This document shows, piece after piece, positions 54,038 through 64,000 of a stretch of DNA of 64,000 bases. Below the pieces are notes generated by a model that did no database searches, was not told the DNA's origin, and saw only the letters and a list, made by a program, of their open reading frames with translations. The DNA comes from Phellopilus nigrolimitatus (lineage: Eukaryota; Basidiomycota; Agaricomycetes; Hymenochaetales; Hymenochaetaceae), in the NCBI GenBank assembly GCA_021029095.1, contig JAJOHG010000091.1, positions 44,936-108,935 of the forward strand, in the 5' to 3' direction. The number at the start of each line of letters is the position of its first letter. Within the stretch, counting starts at the first letter, position 1. The translations under genes and the position numbers were made by a program.

Positions 54038-57000
54038 TCACAGCTTGAGCTCGTCCGTGCCGGGCGGGTGCCCGTCGACGTCGACATGCCCCTTTTCGTC
54101 CATGAACGCATGCGCCGACGACGCCTCAATACCGCGCGCCACGTTGTCCTCTTCCTCTGTGCGCGCGAGCCCCAGCGCATCCTGCGGAATCCACACCGGC
54201 CGCAGCGACTCCACGCTCGCGGGGTGGTAGAAGTCCTCCGGCCCCTCCCCGTTCGCGTCCTCTGCAGTGTCCACGAGCCCCGTGCGCTCACTCTTCTCAA
54301 GGTCCACGTCTCCCTCGCCCTCGAGTGACACCTTCGCGCTCGAGCTTGCCACGGGCTTACGCTGGGAGTACGAGCTGTGCGCCGAGTCCACACGTGTGCG
54401 CGGAGAGGCCGAGGCGCCGCTCGAGCGGCCGGCTGCCGGCGCGTCCTCCGTGCGCAGAGCGATCCCGTGCGCCTTGTCCGCCAATGAGAGCGGGAGGTAC
54501 TGCAGAATCGGGTCGTACGAGTTGTTGATTACCATGTGGAAGATCGCCGTCGCGACGATGAGGATGACCATGAGAATGCCTTCGGGCAGCGCGCCCGCCT
54601 TCGAGTTCTCATCGCGCGCGAGGAAAAAGAGCGCCGCAAGGCAGATCTGCTGGATGTACATTCCGACGAAGACGTGCTGGATAGCCTTCGGGAAGAAGAG
54701 CCCGCCCGTGTCGCCGGCCGCAGGCTGATCGAACTGGTAGAGGAAGAGATACTTGTACAGCAGATAGAAGAGGAGGAACGTGAAGAACGCGAGCCCGTTT
54801 ATGATCGGCGAGATGACGGAATATGTAATAGCTGAAGGGGGAGTCAGAAAATCCTGATGTACATAGAATGGAGAGACTCACTAATGACGGTGATAAGCGT
54901 AGTCGCAGGGAAGAGTGTGCCCCACGAAACATTGCGCAGCGTGTACTTTATACTATACACTGATCGCGGCGTGCTTCCCATGAGGAAGAGCTTCACATAA
55001 TAGATAATAAGAGGGATAATCTGCAGGAAGCCCGCCGCGGCTCCGGAAAGACCCTGGAGGACGACGTAGCTAACAGGAAAGAATTAGTACGCGTAAGAAA
55101 AGAAAGAACTAACGATACACTTACGTCAAGAAGAAGTTCGACGCCTGCGGGAGGTTCGACGCGAGTAGGCTCGGGATCTCGGTGGGGTCAGAGACAAGGC
55201 CGGGGAGCGCCGCGATGATGCCCGAAGCGAGCGTCACAATCAGGAACGAGTGGATGATCTGGAAGATGAAGTAGCGCGTCATGAGGCTGAGTTCAACGCC
55301 GGTGCGGCGCGGGATGCCCTCGAACTTCGCGAGCAGACGCAGGACGATCGGGAGCAACATCATGAGCACGGAAAGGAGGACTGGCGGCAGGATACCCTGG
55401 ATGATACCGATTACGATGGGTGGGAGCGTGCAGATCCACGCGAGCCAGCTGTACGTGGTGCACAGTGTCGCGACGTTCGAGACGGCACCGACAAACGCGA
55501 CTGCGATTAAATCTCAGTTTCAATGCGAAGAAAAAATGTCCATAGAGCACTTACCGGGGAACGCCCAGAGGATGATAAGGCCCGCCGTCGCCGCGTAGCT
55601 CACGAGGAGGCGCACCTTCTTCTCGTACGGGTTCAGCCCGAGGTTGCCCCAGATGACATCCCCGGGCGCGACGTTAATGTGCTTCTCGGACATGCAGTAC
55701 GGCGCGTGATGCGTGAGCACCTGCGCCGCCATATGCGCTGCTGCCTGATTGTGGAACAACACGAACGCGCTGTTCAGCGGCGGGTACGTCTCCGTGCCCA
55801 ATTCCGTATCACCGTCGGTATTGGGGCTGGAGCGTTGCTCGTCAGGCTTCGACGAGAAGCTCCCGCTGCGTTTACCGCCGCGCGTGACGAGCCCGGCAAC
55901 GCCGTGAAGCTTTCCGCGCCCGGGCGAGCGCGCGCCACGCTCGCCCAGGTCTGTCTCGCGCCTGAGGACGGCGCGGCCCTCACGGAGCCCGTTGTTCGTT
56001 TCCGTAATCTCGTCGCGCGCCCACATGATGCTGTCGACCTTCTTCCCCACGAGTGGAAGCGCGAACGGTAGGGGGCCGATGGGGAGTCGGTGAGTCGGGC
56101 GGTCCTTCTCCGGCACGAGTGCTGCCGCGGTACCACGTTCCGGGTCATTCGGCCCCGCCTTCGCGTCGCCTGCCGCGCCGGCCTTGGCCTGCTTCGCGTG
56201 GGCGGCCGTCGCGGCCTTCAGGAGTGACGTCTCCGCAGACTCGAGCTTACTGCACGCCGCGAGGCGGCGGTCGTACAGCGCTGGCAGATCCTTGAGGTCG
56301 CGGTTGAGCCAAACCTTCTTCACGCCGCCCGGGAGATGTGAGTATATCTTCGCGAGCGCGCTTTCGCTGAGGAACTTCCTCGGGACGCCCGTGACGAGGA
56401 TCGTGTTCGCCTGCGCGGTCGAGGCGTACGCGGGGTCGATGAGGAACTGCTGGCGTTGCATGACGAAGTTCGCCATCTCCTTTCTTATGTTGTACCAAAT
56501 CCATGCTGCGAGAAGAGATTGGCGATTCATTCATTATAGTTCATATTAAATCAGATCAACGAAAGGCACCTGTGAAGACCCATGTCAAGACGATATGCGC
56601 CGCGTAGCGCGGCTGGTCGTCCTTCCCGATGTTACCGAACGTAAATTTATCGAGTCCTGACTTTCCGGAATCCGTGTTGACCGAAGTCACGGGCATGAGG
56701 ACAGCCCACGACACGAGCCATATGGGCAGCAAAATTATGACCATCATGCGGAGGAAGCGCACGAAGAAGTACGCGTCCATGCCATTCTGCGCAATAATAT
56801 TTCGGTAGTCCGCTCTCCAGACGGCGAGGGGCCATCCCAACAATTGCTTGGCAAGCGGCGGGGAACGTTTGCTGACAAAGAAAACGGGCGTCTAGGGAGC
56901 GTTTCGAGAGTAAAGTAGCATATATGCTCACCTTTCTGGGGGGATATAGGTCCGCGGCTCATAGATTGCTTTGAACCGTCTGCGCAGGAGGGTGAATGCG

Positions 57001-57142
57001 AGAAGTTCGACGCCGAAGACTGCAGCGTTTATCCATAAGGATGTCTCGAAGGTCTTCGTCGAGGCCGTCTTCGCGCTGTCCGCGCTTGACCTGGAGAAAA
57101 TGTCAGAAAAACGGGAAGTGAGAACGACGGAGCGACGCACAT
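54038..57142 (-). CDS. CSC1/OSCA/TMEM63-family cation channel
   Basis: Hyperosmolality- or stretch-gated channel homologue (yeast Csc1/Rsn1/Phm7 type). Exons 57,142-57,141, 57,090-56,932, 56,871-56,570, 56,505-55,555, 55,500-55,125, 55,069-54,882 and 54,831-54,038 total 2,772 nt, giving 923 residues. The first exon contributes only the AT of the start codon. TM1 (LWINAAVFGVELLAFTLLRR) is followed by the cytosolic segment with RNIIAQNGMDAYFFVRFLRM, TILVTGVPRKFLSESAL and VWLNRDLKDLPALYDRR (the RRM-like insert of the family). The channel domain gives APGDVIWGNLGLNPYEK, VLSVLMMLLPIVLRLLAKFE, LMTRYFIFQIIHSFLI and YYVKLFLMGSTPRSVYS. The tail is Ser/Glu-rich. The domain order matches the family throughout. 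Confidence 0.9.
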
Positions 57143-58834
57143 GGTGAGGGGAGAGATGAGGGGAAGATGGAGGGAGAAATTGTGGGGGGCTGCAGAGACA
57201 TGAAAACGCGGCTAGTACTTATAGTTTGCTAACGGAAGGAGGAATGCAAAAGTAAGGACCCCGAAATAGCCTATTTACCCGAAACACTGATTATTTGTTC
57301 TCACGAATACAATAGACGAGTTCCACGAATAGATTACAAATTATCGGCTGACAATGATAAGTGACGTCGAGATCTACAACGCCCCGCCCTGTGCTGTGCT
57401 GTGCTCTGTCTGTCTCAAATACTCCACGACCCGCCGCCACCGCTATCGTGAGCTCAGACGACCCAATAATGTTCCTAAATGATAACTTTATTCGGTTTAT
57501 CTATCAGCTAGAACACCCAACTAAGGAATCATCCGCTTAGTTTTCTCGCTTCCATCTGTTAGTCTGCGAGTATCTTACTGGAAGACTTCTCTCCGATCCA
57601 GAACGCATGAAGAACTGAAGATCAAGAGTCGACTTGGGAACTTCTATTCGTCTGGATTCTCTTTCAATTCTAAATCAATTTCGGACATAGTAACTTGCGT
57701 GTGCAGCATGCCTTCGAAGGCCGGCTTGGAGTAAAGGACAGCACCAGCCTTTCACGACTTTACGGCTCTGAAAATACCTAAACTCTCAAGGGAACACACG
57801 CTGGCTGATAATCCATCTATTGGGTCATCTATTCCATCACCGTACTGGCCGTGGCAGCGCTTTCGATCGTTGCGGAGCATCGAACATTTGCGATTGTCGG
57901 TCCGCTCCGGGATTTTTATATGACCGTGTCTTCCGTTCAGTCAAGTTGGCACGTTCCACTCCACCCGCCTTGTTCGTGCCTGCAGGATCTTATTTTAAAG
58001 ACTCTAAAAGCATTCAGATATTCACCGCACGGCTGTACAGACTTTCCGATTGTTGTGGCTGGTGCCTTCTTGATAGATAAGAAGACTCTAAAGGATCAGT
58101 GCGCCTCTAATCAAACTTAAGCTCACCCTTTGCATTTCTGAAACGCGCACTTCCTCCATCCTGTCGGTATATCAAGAAGCCTCAGAGTGGAGTTCAATTA
58201 TTTACAGGTACGCGCTGCGCGTTCTTTAAAAGCTTTGTAGAGATGCTGCCACGGGATTTATCTTGATATAAGAATGTGTATAGATTTATGGCAAGGATAA
58301 GTTGTTGTTCTTTTTCTAAAATAAAATAAAACAGACACTGGCTCGGGACCTCCGTCAGGCCCTTCGTCGTCTTCATACCTTGACATTCATCCAGTGTTCC
58401 ATTTAGTCTCAAACCCTTTTTCTGGATCTGTCGTTCCCTGAAAGCTGAATCACTACAGCCACAACGGTTTCCAATGCAACTGTGCATATAGCTATTTCTG
58501 TCATTCAATCTCGGGCCTCTGGCCCGCTGTGTAAATCAGGATGCGCTACCCAGTTTGAAAAAAAAGGCGCATATACGTGTATTTTTCCTCAGGTGGATGA
58601 TGGTGCTTCAGTGTGTATGGGACCGAGTACAGGCCTGGCTTTGACGATGCGTGGGTTCTTATTTCGTTCGTGTGTGATGCGGTTAATGTACAGGTGCTGT
58701 CAGGTACATCTCGTGGATTGCAGACGTCAGCGTCGCGTTGCAGCTCAACGAGCAGGCATGGCCGCAGACCCCAGAGCTGGGATATTGGGCCGCGTCCCGT
58801 CTCGCAAGATACGTTCTCCGCTGCACTGCAGAGC
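57143..58834. other. 1.7-kb gene-poor stretch
   Basis: Holds the CSC1-like promoter at its left end and a CTGTG run near 57,390-57,412. No supported gene. Confidence 0.4.
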
Positions 58835-59120
58835 CGCTCGACACTCGTCCTCGAGCCTGTTTTTCGGGAACGCCTGCCCGTGGTTGTCCCACCAGGTCGT
58901 CAGGTTCGAGTTCGTATATGCCTCGCCATATCTGCAAGGTCAAATCAGCACTTCAGCAGGATAGGAAAGAGACGTCACGCATCGCTCAATGTCGGCATGG
59001 ACGTGGGGAAGCTCAGCGCGGCGAGATCGATTTGGTTGAAGGCCTCGGACATGCCCAGGTTCATAACGATGTACTGCATTCATTCGACGAAGCGCTGGTG
59101 GTTAGAAGTTGGTCCGTAGA
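58835..59120 (-). pseudogene. relic of a KRE6/SKN1-like GH16 gene
   Basis: Beta-1,6-glucan synthesis-associated glycoside hydrolase fragment. The minus strand reads QYIVMNLGMSEAFNQIDLAA then LSFPTSM (59,079-58,990), the C-terminal strand region of KRE6 proteins. After an intron-like gap (ending TTGCAG) it reads AYTNSNLTTWWDNHGQAFPK and NRLEDEC (58,930-58,835), the family's terminal NPNLTTW/FPKN motif. A TGA sits directly before MQYIV, and the YVDYVRVYQ-type segment expected after the first block is absent. No upstream catalytic exons were found. It is a decayed remnant. Confidence 0.65.
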
Positions 59121-59555
59121 TACGACAGGCGGGCCTGAGGATGTACCAAGGCCTCCCCATTTCTCCTTTTTACATTGGCTTCGGACTTTCATCCGCTTTT
59201 TTTGTTTTGTTTGGCTTGGTACCTCGTCGATCGTTAGCTCTTATTGTTCAGATAATCGTAGGACATCTGTAATGGTAATAGTATACGTACCTACCCATGC
59301 TCTAATGAAATGCGACTTGAACATTCTTTATTGCTAGGCCGTGTCACCAAATGATTTTTTTTTTCAACGAAGTACATTCGAGAATCACGATTGGGAAAGA
59401 AATCGCAAAGCGATAGATGCATGGACAGATTGTCGCAACTTACGCATGCACATGGGTGTCTGAACGTTTCATCCGCTCATATTCATCAATAAGACGCTGC
59501 AGGCACAGTGACATGGACTACTACTTGAATACCACTTTGTATATCTCGAGAGTAT
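59121..59555. other. intergenic
   Basis: 435 bp with no gene recognised. Confidence 0.4.
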
Positions 59556-60512
59556 TCATGCCGCCTGTTTCTGAGCCCTGGCAGCCGCAAATCTGTTCTG
59601 GAACACGTTCTTTATGTATCCCTGGGAAAGTATCATTAAACGGGTCGATGAAGCTCCTTCGCTGGCTGCTCACCTCGTCGAACGTGGACTTGAAGCTCTC
59701 CCTCGCTTTGATTGCATCGAAATACTTCCTTAGCTTGTCGAAGCGCGCGCTCTGGTAGATCTCGTACACCTTCTTCCCTTCGCCTTCCTTGTACGTGCCG
59801 ATGTCGTTCCTCAAGGTCACCTCAAAGCGCCCGAGGAAAGGCGCGATGGCGGCGTCCGCGATCGTGAACTCGTCCGACACCGCATATGTCTTGTCAGCGG
59901 GGAGCAGCTTCTGTATCTCCTCGAAGCCCGTCAGCGCACCATCCGCGTCCTCGCCACGAATGACAAAGCTCATCCAGCCGGGCGTGAACTTCGTGCCGAC
60001 TGCGTCGATGAAGAAACGCGCCTTGGCACGCAGGACAGGGTCCTTCGGGAGGAGTGTAGATTCAGGAAATAGATCTGCAAAGAATTCCAGGAGGACGAGC
60101 GACTCAGCGATCTTGGTGGAGTCGGGGGAGGGCTGGTCAGGGGGCACCTGCGGCCCACCGTACGCAATGGCCGGTACCTTAGCGGTTTGGCACGGTTTCG
60201 GAATCAAATTTCCCTTTGAGTAGAAGTAATGCACACACCTTACTGGCAGGATTGACCTTCGGTGCATACCAGACTGGCTTGTTTTTCAAGTCGATTTCAT
60301 ACTTAGTTACGTTGGCGCCAGCCTCTGCGAGGGCCAGCTCTGCCTGTGCCGCCAGAGATCAGGAGATCCCTCTTGATAATAACGGACATTTCCACAACTA
60401 ACCCTTTGCGCATAGGGGCAGACCTGTTTGCAATCAAATAAGAAAGACGAAAAGCTTCAGAATGTCTATCATCACCCACTTTGGCAGTATAAAGGGTGAT
60501 TTGTTCAACCAT
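59556..60512 (-). CDS. Glutathione S-transferase family protein (omega/Ure2-like)
   Basis: Cytosolic glutathione transferase or thiol transferase. Exons 60,512-60,480, 60,423-60,403, 60,343-60,239, 60,177-59,674 and 59,621-59,556 join in phase to 242 residues. The thioredoxin-fold N-terminus reads MVEQITLYTAKVCPYAQRAE; the CPYAQR places a cysteine where omega-class and related enzymes keep the catalytic residue. It is followed by the cis-Pro site KVPAIAYGG and the ES-containing helix STKIAESLVLLEFFADLFPE. The helical C-domain (FTIADAAIAPFLGRFEVTLR) is complete. The C-terminus NVFQNRFAAARAQKQAA requires the last small intron; without it the frame runs to 59,521. A 21-nt microexon (60,423-60,403) encodes VCPYAQR. 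Confidence 0.87.
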
Positions 60513-61014
60513 GACTCAAATCCAGGTTATGATGTTAGTTCGGATAACGGGGCTTTTGGAACTTGTGAACTAAGTTCATGTGTTTCGCCAGGTACTTATA
60601 CTCAGTTGTTGTGTTCCCATAGTATTGCTCAGCCGCTGACGTAGAAAGAAAAGAATGTGTCAGATGATTCAGTAGAAGAGCTTGATGGTGCAATACCTAC
60701 CGTAAGCAAGATAACGCATGAATATCAGTCTGAGCTTGACGCCACGATTAGCGTCTTTTCTTGGTCAATAGAAAGTCAAAGCGCTGAAATATCTGGAAGT
60801 TTTTACGTGTAATAATTATTAACTAGTAGCCCGTCGTTTGCAGTGCGCATCCTCCGAAAGCATTTTCTATTCTATTGAGCTGTTAAGCATCAGCATGCGT
60901 AGGCAAATAAGTATTCTTCAAACAAGGATTCTTATTTTCTTTTTACAACATAATCTAACATTGACAACGATAAATAGATACTTTTATTCAAGAATTCCAT
61001 CAGCCGCATCACAT
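60513..61014. other. intergenic
   Basis: 500 bp between the GST start and the CTP synthase stop, AT-rich. No gene recognised. Confidence 0.45.
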
Positions 61015-63434
61015 CTACGAAATCGCAGCGCCATTCGTTAACACCTTATCCGCTGGTTTTTGCTTCACTTCGGATACCTGCCCATTGATAATGATATCTT
61101 CGTCCACCATCGCATCCACGGGGTGCGGTGGGACAAATGAACGTGTCTGGATCTCGCACTGTTCCTGGAGCTCTTGTGGCCCACATGCCGCAGCAACGAA
61201 TCCGAGGAACGGCGGCGAAGGGTTCAATGGTCGCGAACAGAACTCAGGATGAGCTTGCAGACCGACGAAATACGGATGATCTACAGTATCCATTTCAGGT
61301 TAGAATTCGTTTATATAGAAAGAAAAGACGAATATCTTTAGTAAAATGCATCGCACCATTCAGCTCCATCACCTGCATGCGCTCGCCCTTCTCGTCCTTT
61401 CCGACGAAATGTAGACCGCTCTCCTCGAGGCGTTCAACATATCTTGGCGTGACTTCATACCGGTGGCGATGACGTTCCCAAATCTTTGGTGCGCCACCGT
61501 AAAGCTGGCAAATTTTTGAAGACCCAGCGCTCGCCTCTGTGAACACTGTCGGACGCAGGCCCAGGCGCATAGTCCCACCCAAATGGGTGCGAGAGCCCTC
61601 TGGCATGAAAGTCACGACGGAGTCGTCGTTTTCGCCCGAGAACTCGCCTGAGTTCGCTTCTGCGAAGATTGCGGTGATTGAATGATTTCCAACAATTGAG
61701 AGAAGAGATGAGACTGACTGGCGATACCGCAGACGTTACGAGCCCACTCGATCACTGCAACTTGGAAGCCAAGACAAATGCCGAGGTAAGGTATCTTCTG
61801 TTCGCGCGCCCATTTAACGGCTTGCAGCATGCCCTCCGTGCCACGCTGTCCGAAACCGCCAGGGACGAGGATGCCGCTAGTTTCCTAAATGTTCACACAA
61901 TTGTACAAGAAGGGAGAGATATTACTGACTTAGCACCAACGACAGCTCTCCAAGCATCATGGTAGTTGACCGGGTGCGACTCTTGGGTATCGGGCTCAAG
62001 ATCCGAGGATTCTACCCACTGAAAATTTGTTAGAATGTTTCTCATCGAGCAGGAACCCCGTCAAGTACCTTAATCTCCAGCTTTCTATTGCACCGGAAAG
62101 CGGCATGTTCCAGCGCTTTAATGACAGACATGTATGAATCCTTGAGCACGGTGTATTTTCCGACCAGTGTAATTGTAACTGAGTCGAACAAACGCTCTTG
62201 ACTGTTAAACGATAAGTCAGAACGCTGCGCTAATATTTATGAAATTATATCTAACAAACCCGCGTGTCAGCTCTTTCCACCGCTTGCTCAGGCTGAGACC
62301 TCTCTCGAGCATCGCCTTCGGTAGCTCGTCGCGAGTGGGAAGCTCTAAGCGCTTCTGGAGGAAATTGACAATTCCCTGGGACTCGAGCAAGAGCGGGACA
62401 TGATAGAGAGATGATACATCATGCACGCCAACGACCTGATTTTCTCCGACGTGACAGAACATTGAAATCTTCTGCTTCGTTGCTTGCTGCAGGGGATTGG
62501 GCACGAGCAGACGACATGCGATCTTAGTTTCATTGGATGGTCAATAAAAGGCGGACAAGTGCCGAACCGGTGAGATGCGTACTAGATCAGGAAGCAATCC
62601 GAGCCCGCGCAGCTGATGCACAGTCGTCTGTGTCGGCTTAGTCTTCTGCTCACCATGCATATCGGGGACCATGGACACATGAATGAGTGCAAAATTAGTG
62701 TGACCAACGCGGAATTGAAATTGTCGCATGGCCTCGATGAATGGAGCAGATTCGATGTCACCGACAGTACCTCCAAGCTGAGTAGATAAGTTCATACTCG
62801 ACTCGCGATAGACGTAAAGCGTACTTCAATAATGCAAACATCCGGCTGCTCCCCAGTATTGTCAACAGGTATTTTCGAGACACGCTCAATCCAGTCTTGA
62901 ATTGCATTTGTGATGTGCGGGACAATCTGCACAGTCTTTCCAAGATAATCGCCTTTTCTCTGCAGACACTATGAGACGCCGAACGCACTTTTTAAATATA
63001 CGTTACACACACACCTCTCGTTCAATAACCTCGCGGTAGATCTTCCCGGTCGTAATGTTGTTGTCACGCGACAATGTTACATCAAGATATCTTTCATAAT
63101 TTCCAAGATCAAGGTCCACCTCGCCACCGTCGTTCAGGACGTAGACCTCGCCTGCATGTCGTAAATGAGCCATACACGCTATATGCGCACAAGGACGCGT
63201 CTTCATTCACCGTGTTCTGTCGGCGCCATGGTTCCTGCATCTATGTTCATGTAAGGGTCTATCTTAATCGCGGTAACTTTCAAACCGGCCATCTTGAGGA
63301 GGAGACCCGTCGAGGAGGCTGCCAGTCCATTCTCATATACAGCTCATTCGATGAGATATATGCATTGGCGTACCGATAACGCCCTTCCCAATGCCACTGA
63401 TGACACCCCCAGAGACAATGATGTACTTGGTCAT
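61015..63434 (-). CDS. URA7: CTP synthase
   Basis: Makes CTP from UTP, ATP and glutamine in the cytosol; a key step of pyrimidine and phospholipid metabolism. The start exon (63,434-63,374) reads [20 protein letters not shown], the invariant N-terminus. It is followed by the P-loop/Mg segment and then [80 protein letters not shown] and [20 protein letters not shown]. The glutaminase half has the nucleophile in [19 protein letters not shown] and the His/Glu pair in [14 protein letters not shown]. About nine short introns interrupt the gene. The C-terminal tail ([20 protein letters not shown]) is typical of eukaryotic enzymes. Nothing looks broken. Confidence 0.93.
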
Positions 63435-63643
63435 CGTGCTAGGCAAGAAGGGATCGCAGTCGTCGAAGGTCAGGTCAAAATTTTGATGATTTTCGAAGAC
63501 TTCTGAATCGGTACGCGAACGTCACGTCACAAACGCGTGAATGATTGACACGTGACTTTAAGCCGTCTGACAAGATGTGCAAAGCTACCGGCCTCAAATT
63601 ACTTAGTCTCCGTGTTGACACCGGTCCGGAAGTTTCACTCGGT
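63435..63643. promoter_or_regulatory. CTP synthase / right-edge gene divergent promoter
   Basis: 209 bp between two divergent start codons. It probably drives both. No clear TATA box. Confidence 0.4.
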
Positions 63644-64000
63644 GATGACTGCAATCTGGGATTCCCTCACTTCCCTCTGCAATGCATTCTCCTGGACGCC
63701 TTACCTCTCCAGTGAATTGGGTTCGCGAGTGCCGCGCCGAGTGAAACTACCAGATGTCCTCACCGCTTTACCAGATGCATCCAGCAAGTTCAGAGTCAAT
63801 GCTCTATGCAAGGAGGTGTCCAACGCGTCAGATGTTTGGGTCTATGGTGAGCTCGGACTTCTGAGCCCGGAACTGTTGAGTGCGGACACACAGTCGATTG
63901 CAAACCCGGAGGCGCCCGCGTTATTCGAGGAATTGCACACCGAAGGGACCCGGACTCTCGATCATGGGGATCAGAAATTGGATATGAAGGCGGGTCTACT
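63644..64000 (+). CDS. uncharacterised protein, 5' part (runs off the window)
   Basis: From ATG 63,644 the frame stays open for 119 codons to the edge (MTAIWDSLTSLCNAFSWTPY, LSSELGSRVPRRVKLPDVLT, VSNASDVWVYGELGLLSPEL). Composition is even and non-repetitive, with several hydrophobic/charged alternations. A GTGAGC at about 63,846 could be a donor, so the later part is uncertain. No family recognised. The divergent position 209 bp from CTP synthase supports a real start. Confidence 0.45.

Noticed and set aside
1..64000. CRISPR arrays, bacterial operons, rRNA genes, retroviral LTR pairs
   Set aside because: No regularly spaced direct repeats, no Shine-Dalgarno-driven gene runs, no rRNA-like stretches and no long terminal direct repeats were seen; all multi-copy structures found are inverted-repeat DNA elements or gene duplications.

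Overview
The window looks like nuclear DNA of a filamentous basidiomycete (Agaricomycetes-like). The genes are split by many 50-120 nt GT-AG introns, often with GTGCGT or GTGAGT donors, into short exons, including microexons of 12 and 21 nt. The proteins are fungal types: a CSC1-like channel, a WrbA/Pst2-type quinone reductase, a DUF1275 membrane protein and a Fcy2-type permease. There is no sign of bacterial, viral or organellar DNA.

Layout. 1-1.8 kb: 3' part of a COP9 signalosome subunit 3 gene (minus strand, runs off the left edge). About 2.2-19.1 kb: a large inverted duplication. Each arm carries a divergent pair, a mitochondrial ribosomal protein mL44-like gene and a multi-exon gene of unknown function, here called family B. 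The left arm (2.2-7.2 kb) has both genes intact; in the right arm (14.8-19.1 kb) B2 is intact but mL44 is truncated by a deletion of about 0.7 kb and carries stop codons. The 7.7 kb spacer holds a GC-rich cysteine-motif protein gene, a quinone reductase gene and several TIR elements. 19.4-24.5 kb: a secreted/vacuolar serine carboxypeptidase and a purine-cytosine permease. 24.9-30.1 kb: a TIR element, two small uncharacterised genes and long gene-poor DNA. 30.5-39.1 kb: a third intact family B member (B3), a UBL3/MUB-like membrane-anchored ubiquitin-fold gene, a small 81-residue gene, and a previously hidden relic of a fourth B copy (38.5-39.1 kb). 39.9-47.0 kb: a DUF1275 protein and a very large Ser/Thr-rich single-pass membrane protein. 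47.5-51.8 kb: an intron-containing tRNA-Ala(AGC), with a 3.2 kb pogo/Fot1-type DNA transposon inserted about 6 bp from its 5' end, followed by two non-autonomous elements. 52.6-63.4 kb, all minus strand: an oxidoreductase-like-domain mitochondrial protein, a CSC1/OSCA-family channel whose ATG is split by an intron, a relic of a KRE6/SKN1-type GH16 gene, an omega/Ure2-like glutathione S-transferase and CTP synthase. A further plus-strand gene starts at the right edge.

Two themes connect the window. First, family B has duplicated repeatedly within 35 kb (tandem inverted pair, B3, relic), apparently carrying its promoter partner mL44 in one event. Second, at least six TIR elements of different families all end in CAG and sit in TA duplications, the signature of pogo/Tc1-mariner mobilisation; one plausibly autonomous transposase is present. 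I see no pathway-like cluster: the remaining genes are independent housekeeping or surface functions.

Exon coordinates were read by eye from splice signals and reading-frame continuity; they are consistent in phase but not confirmed by transcripts or homology searches.
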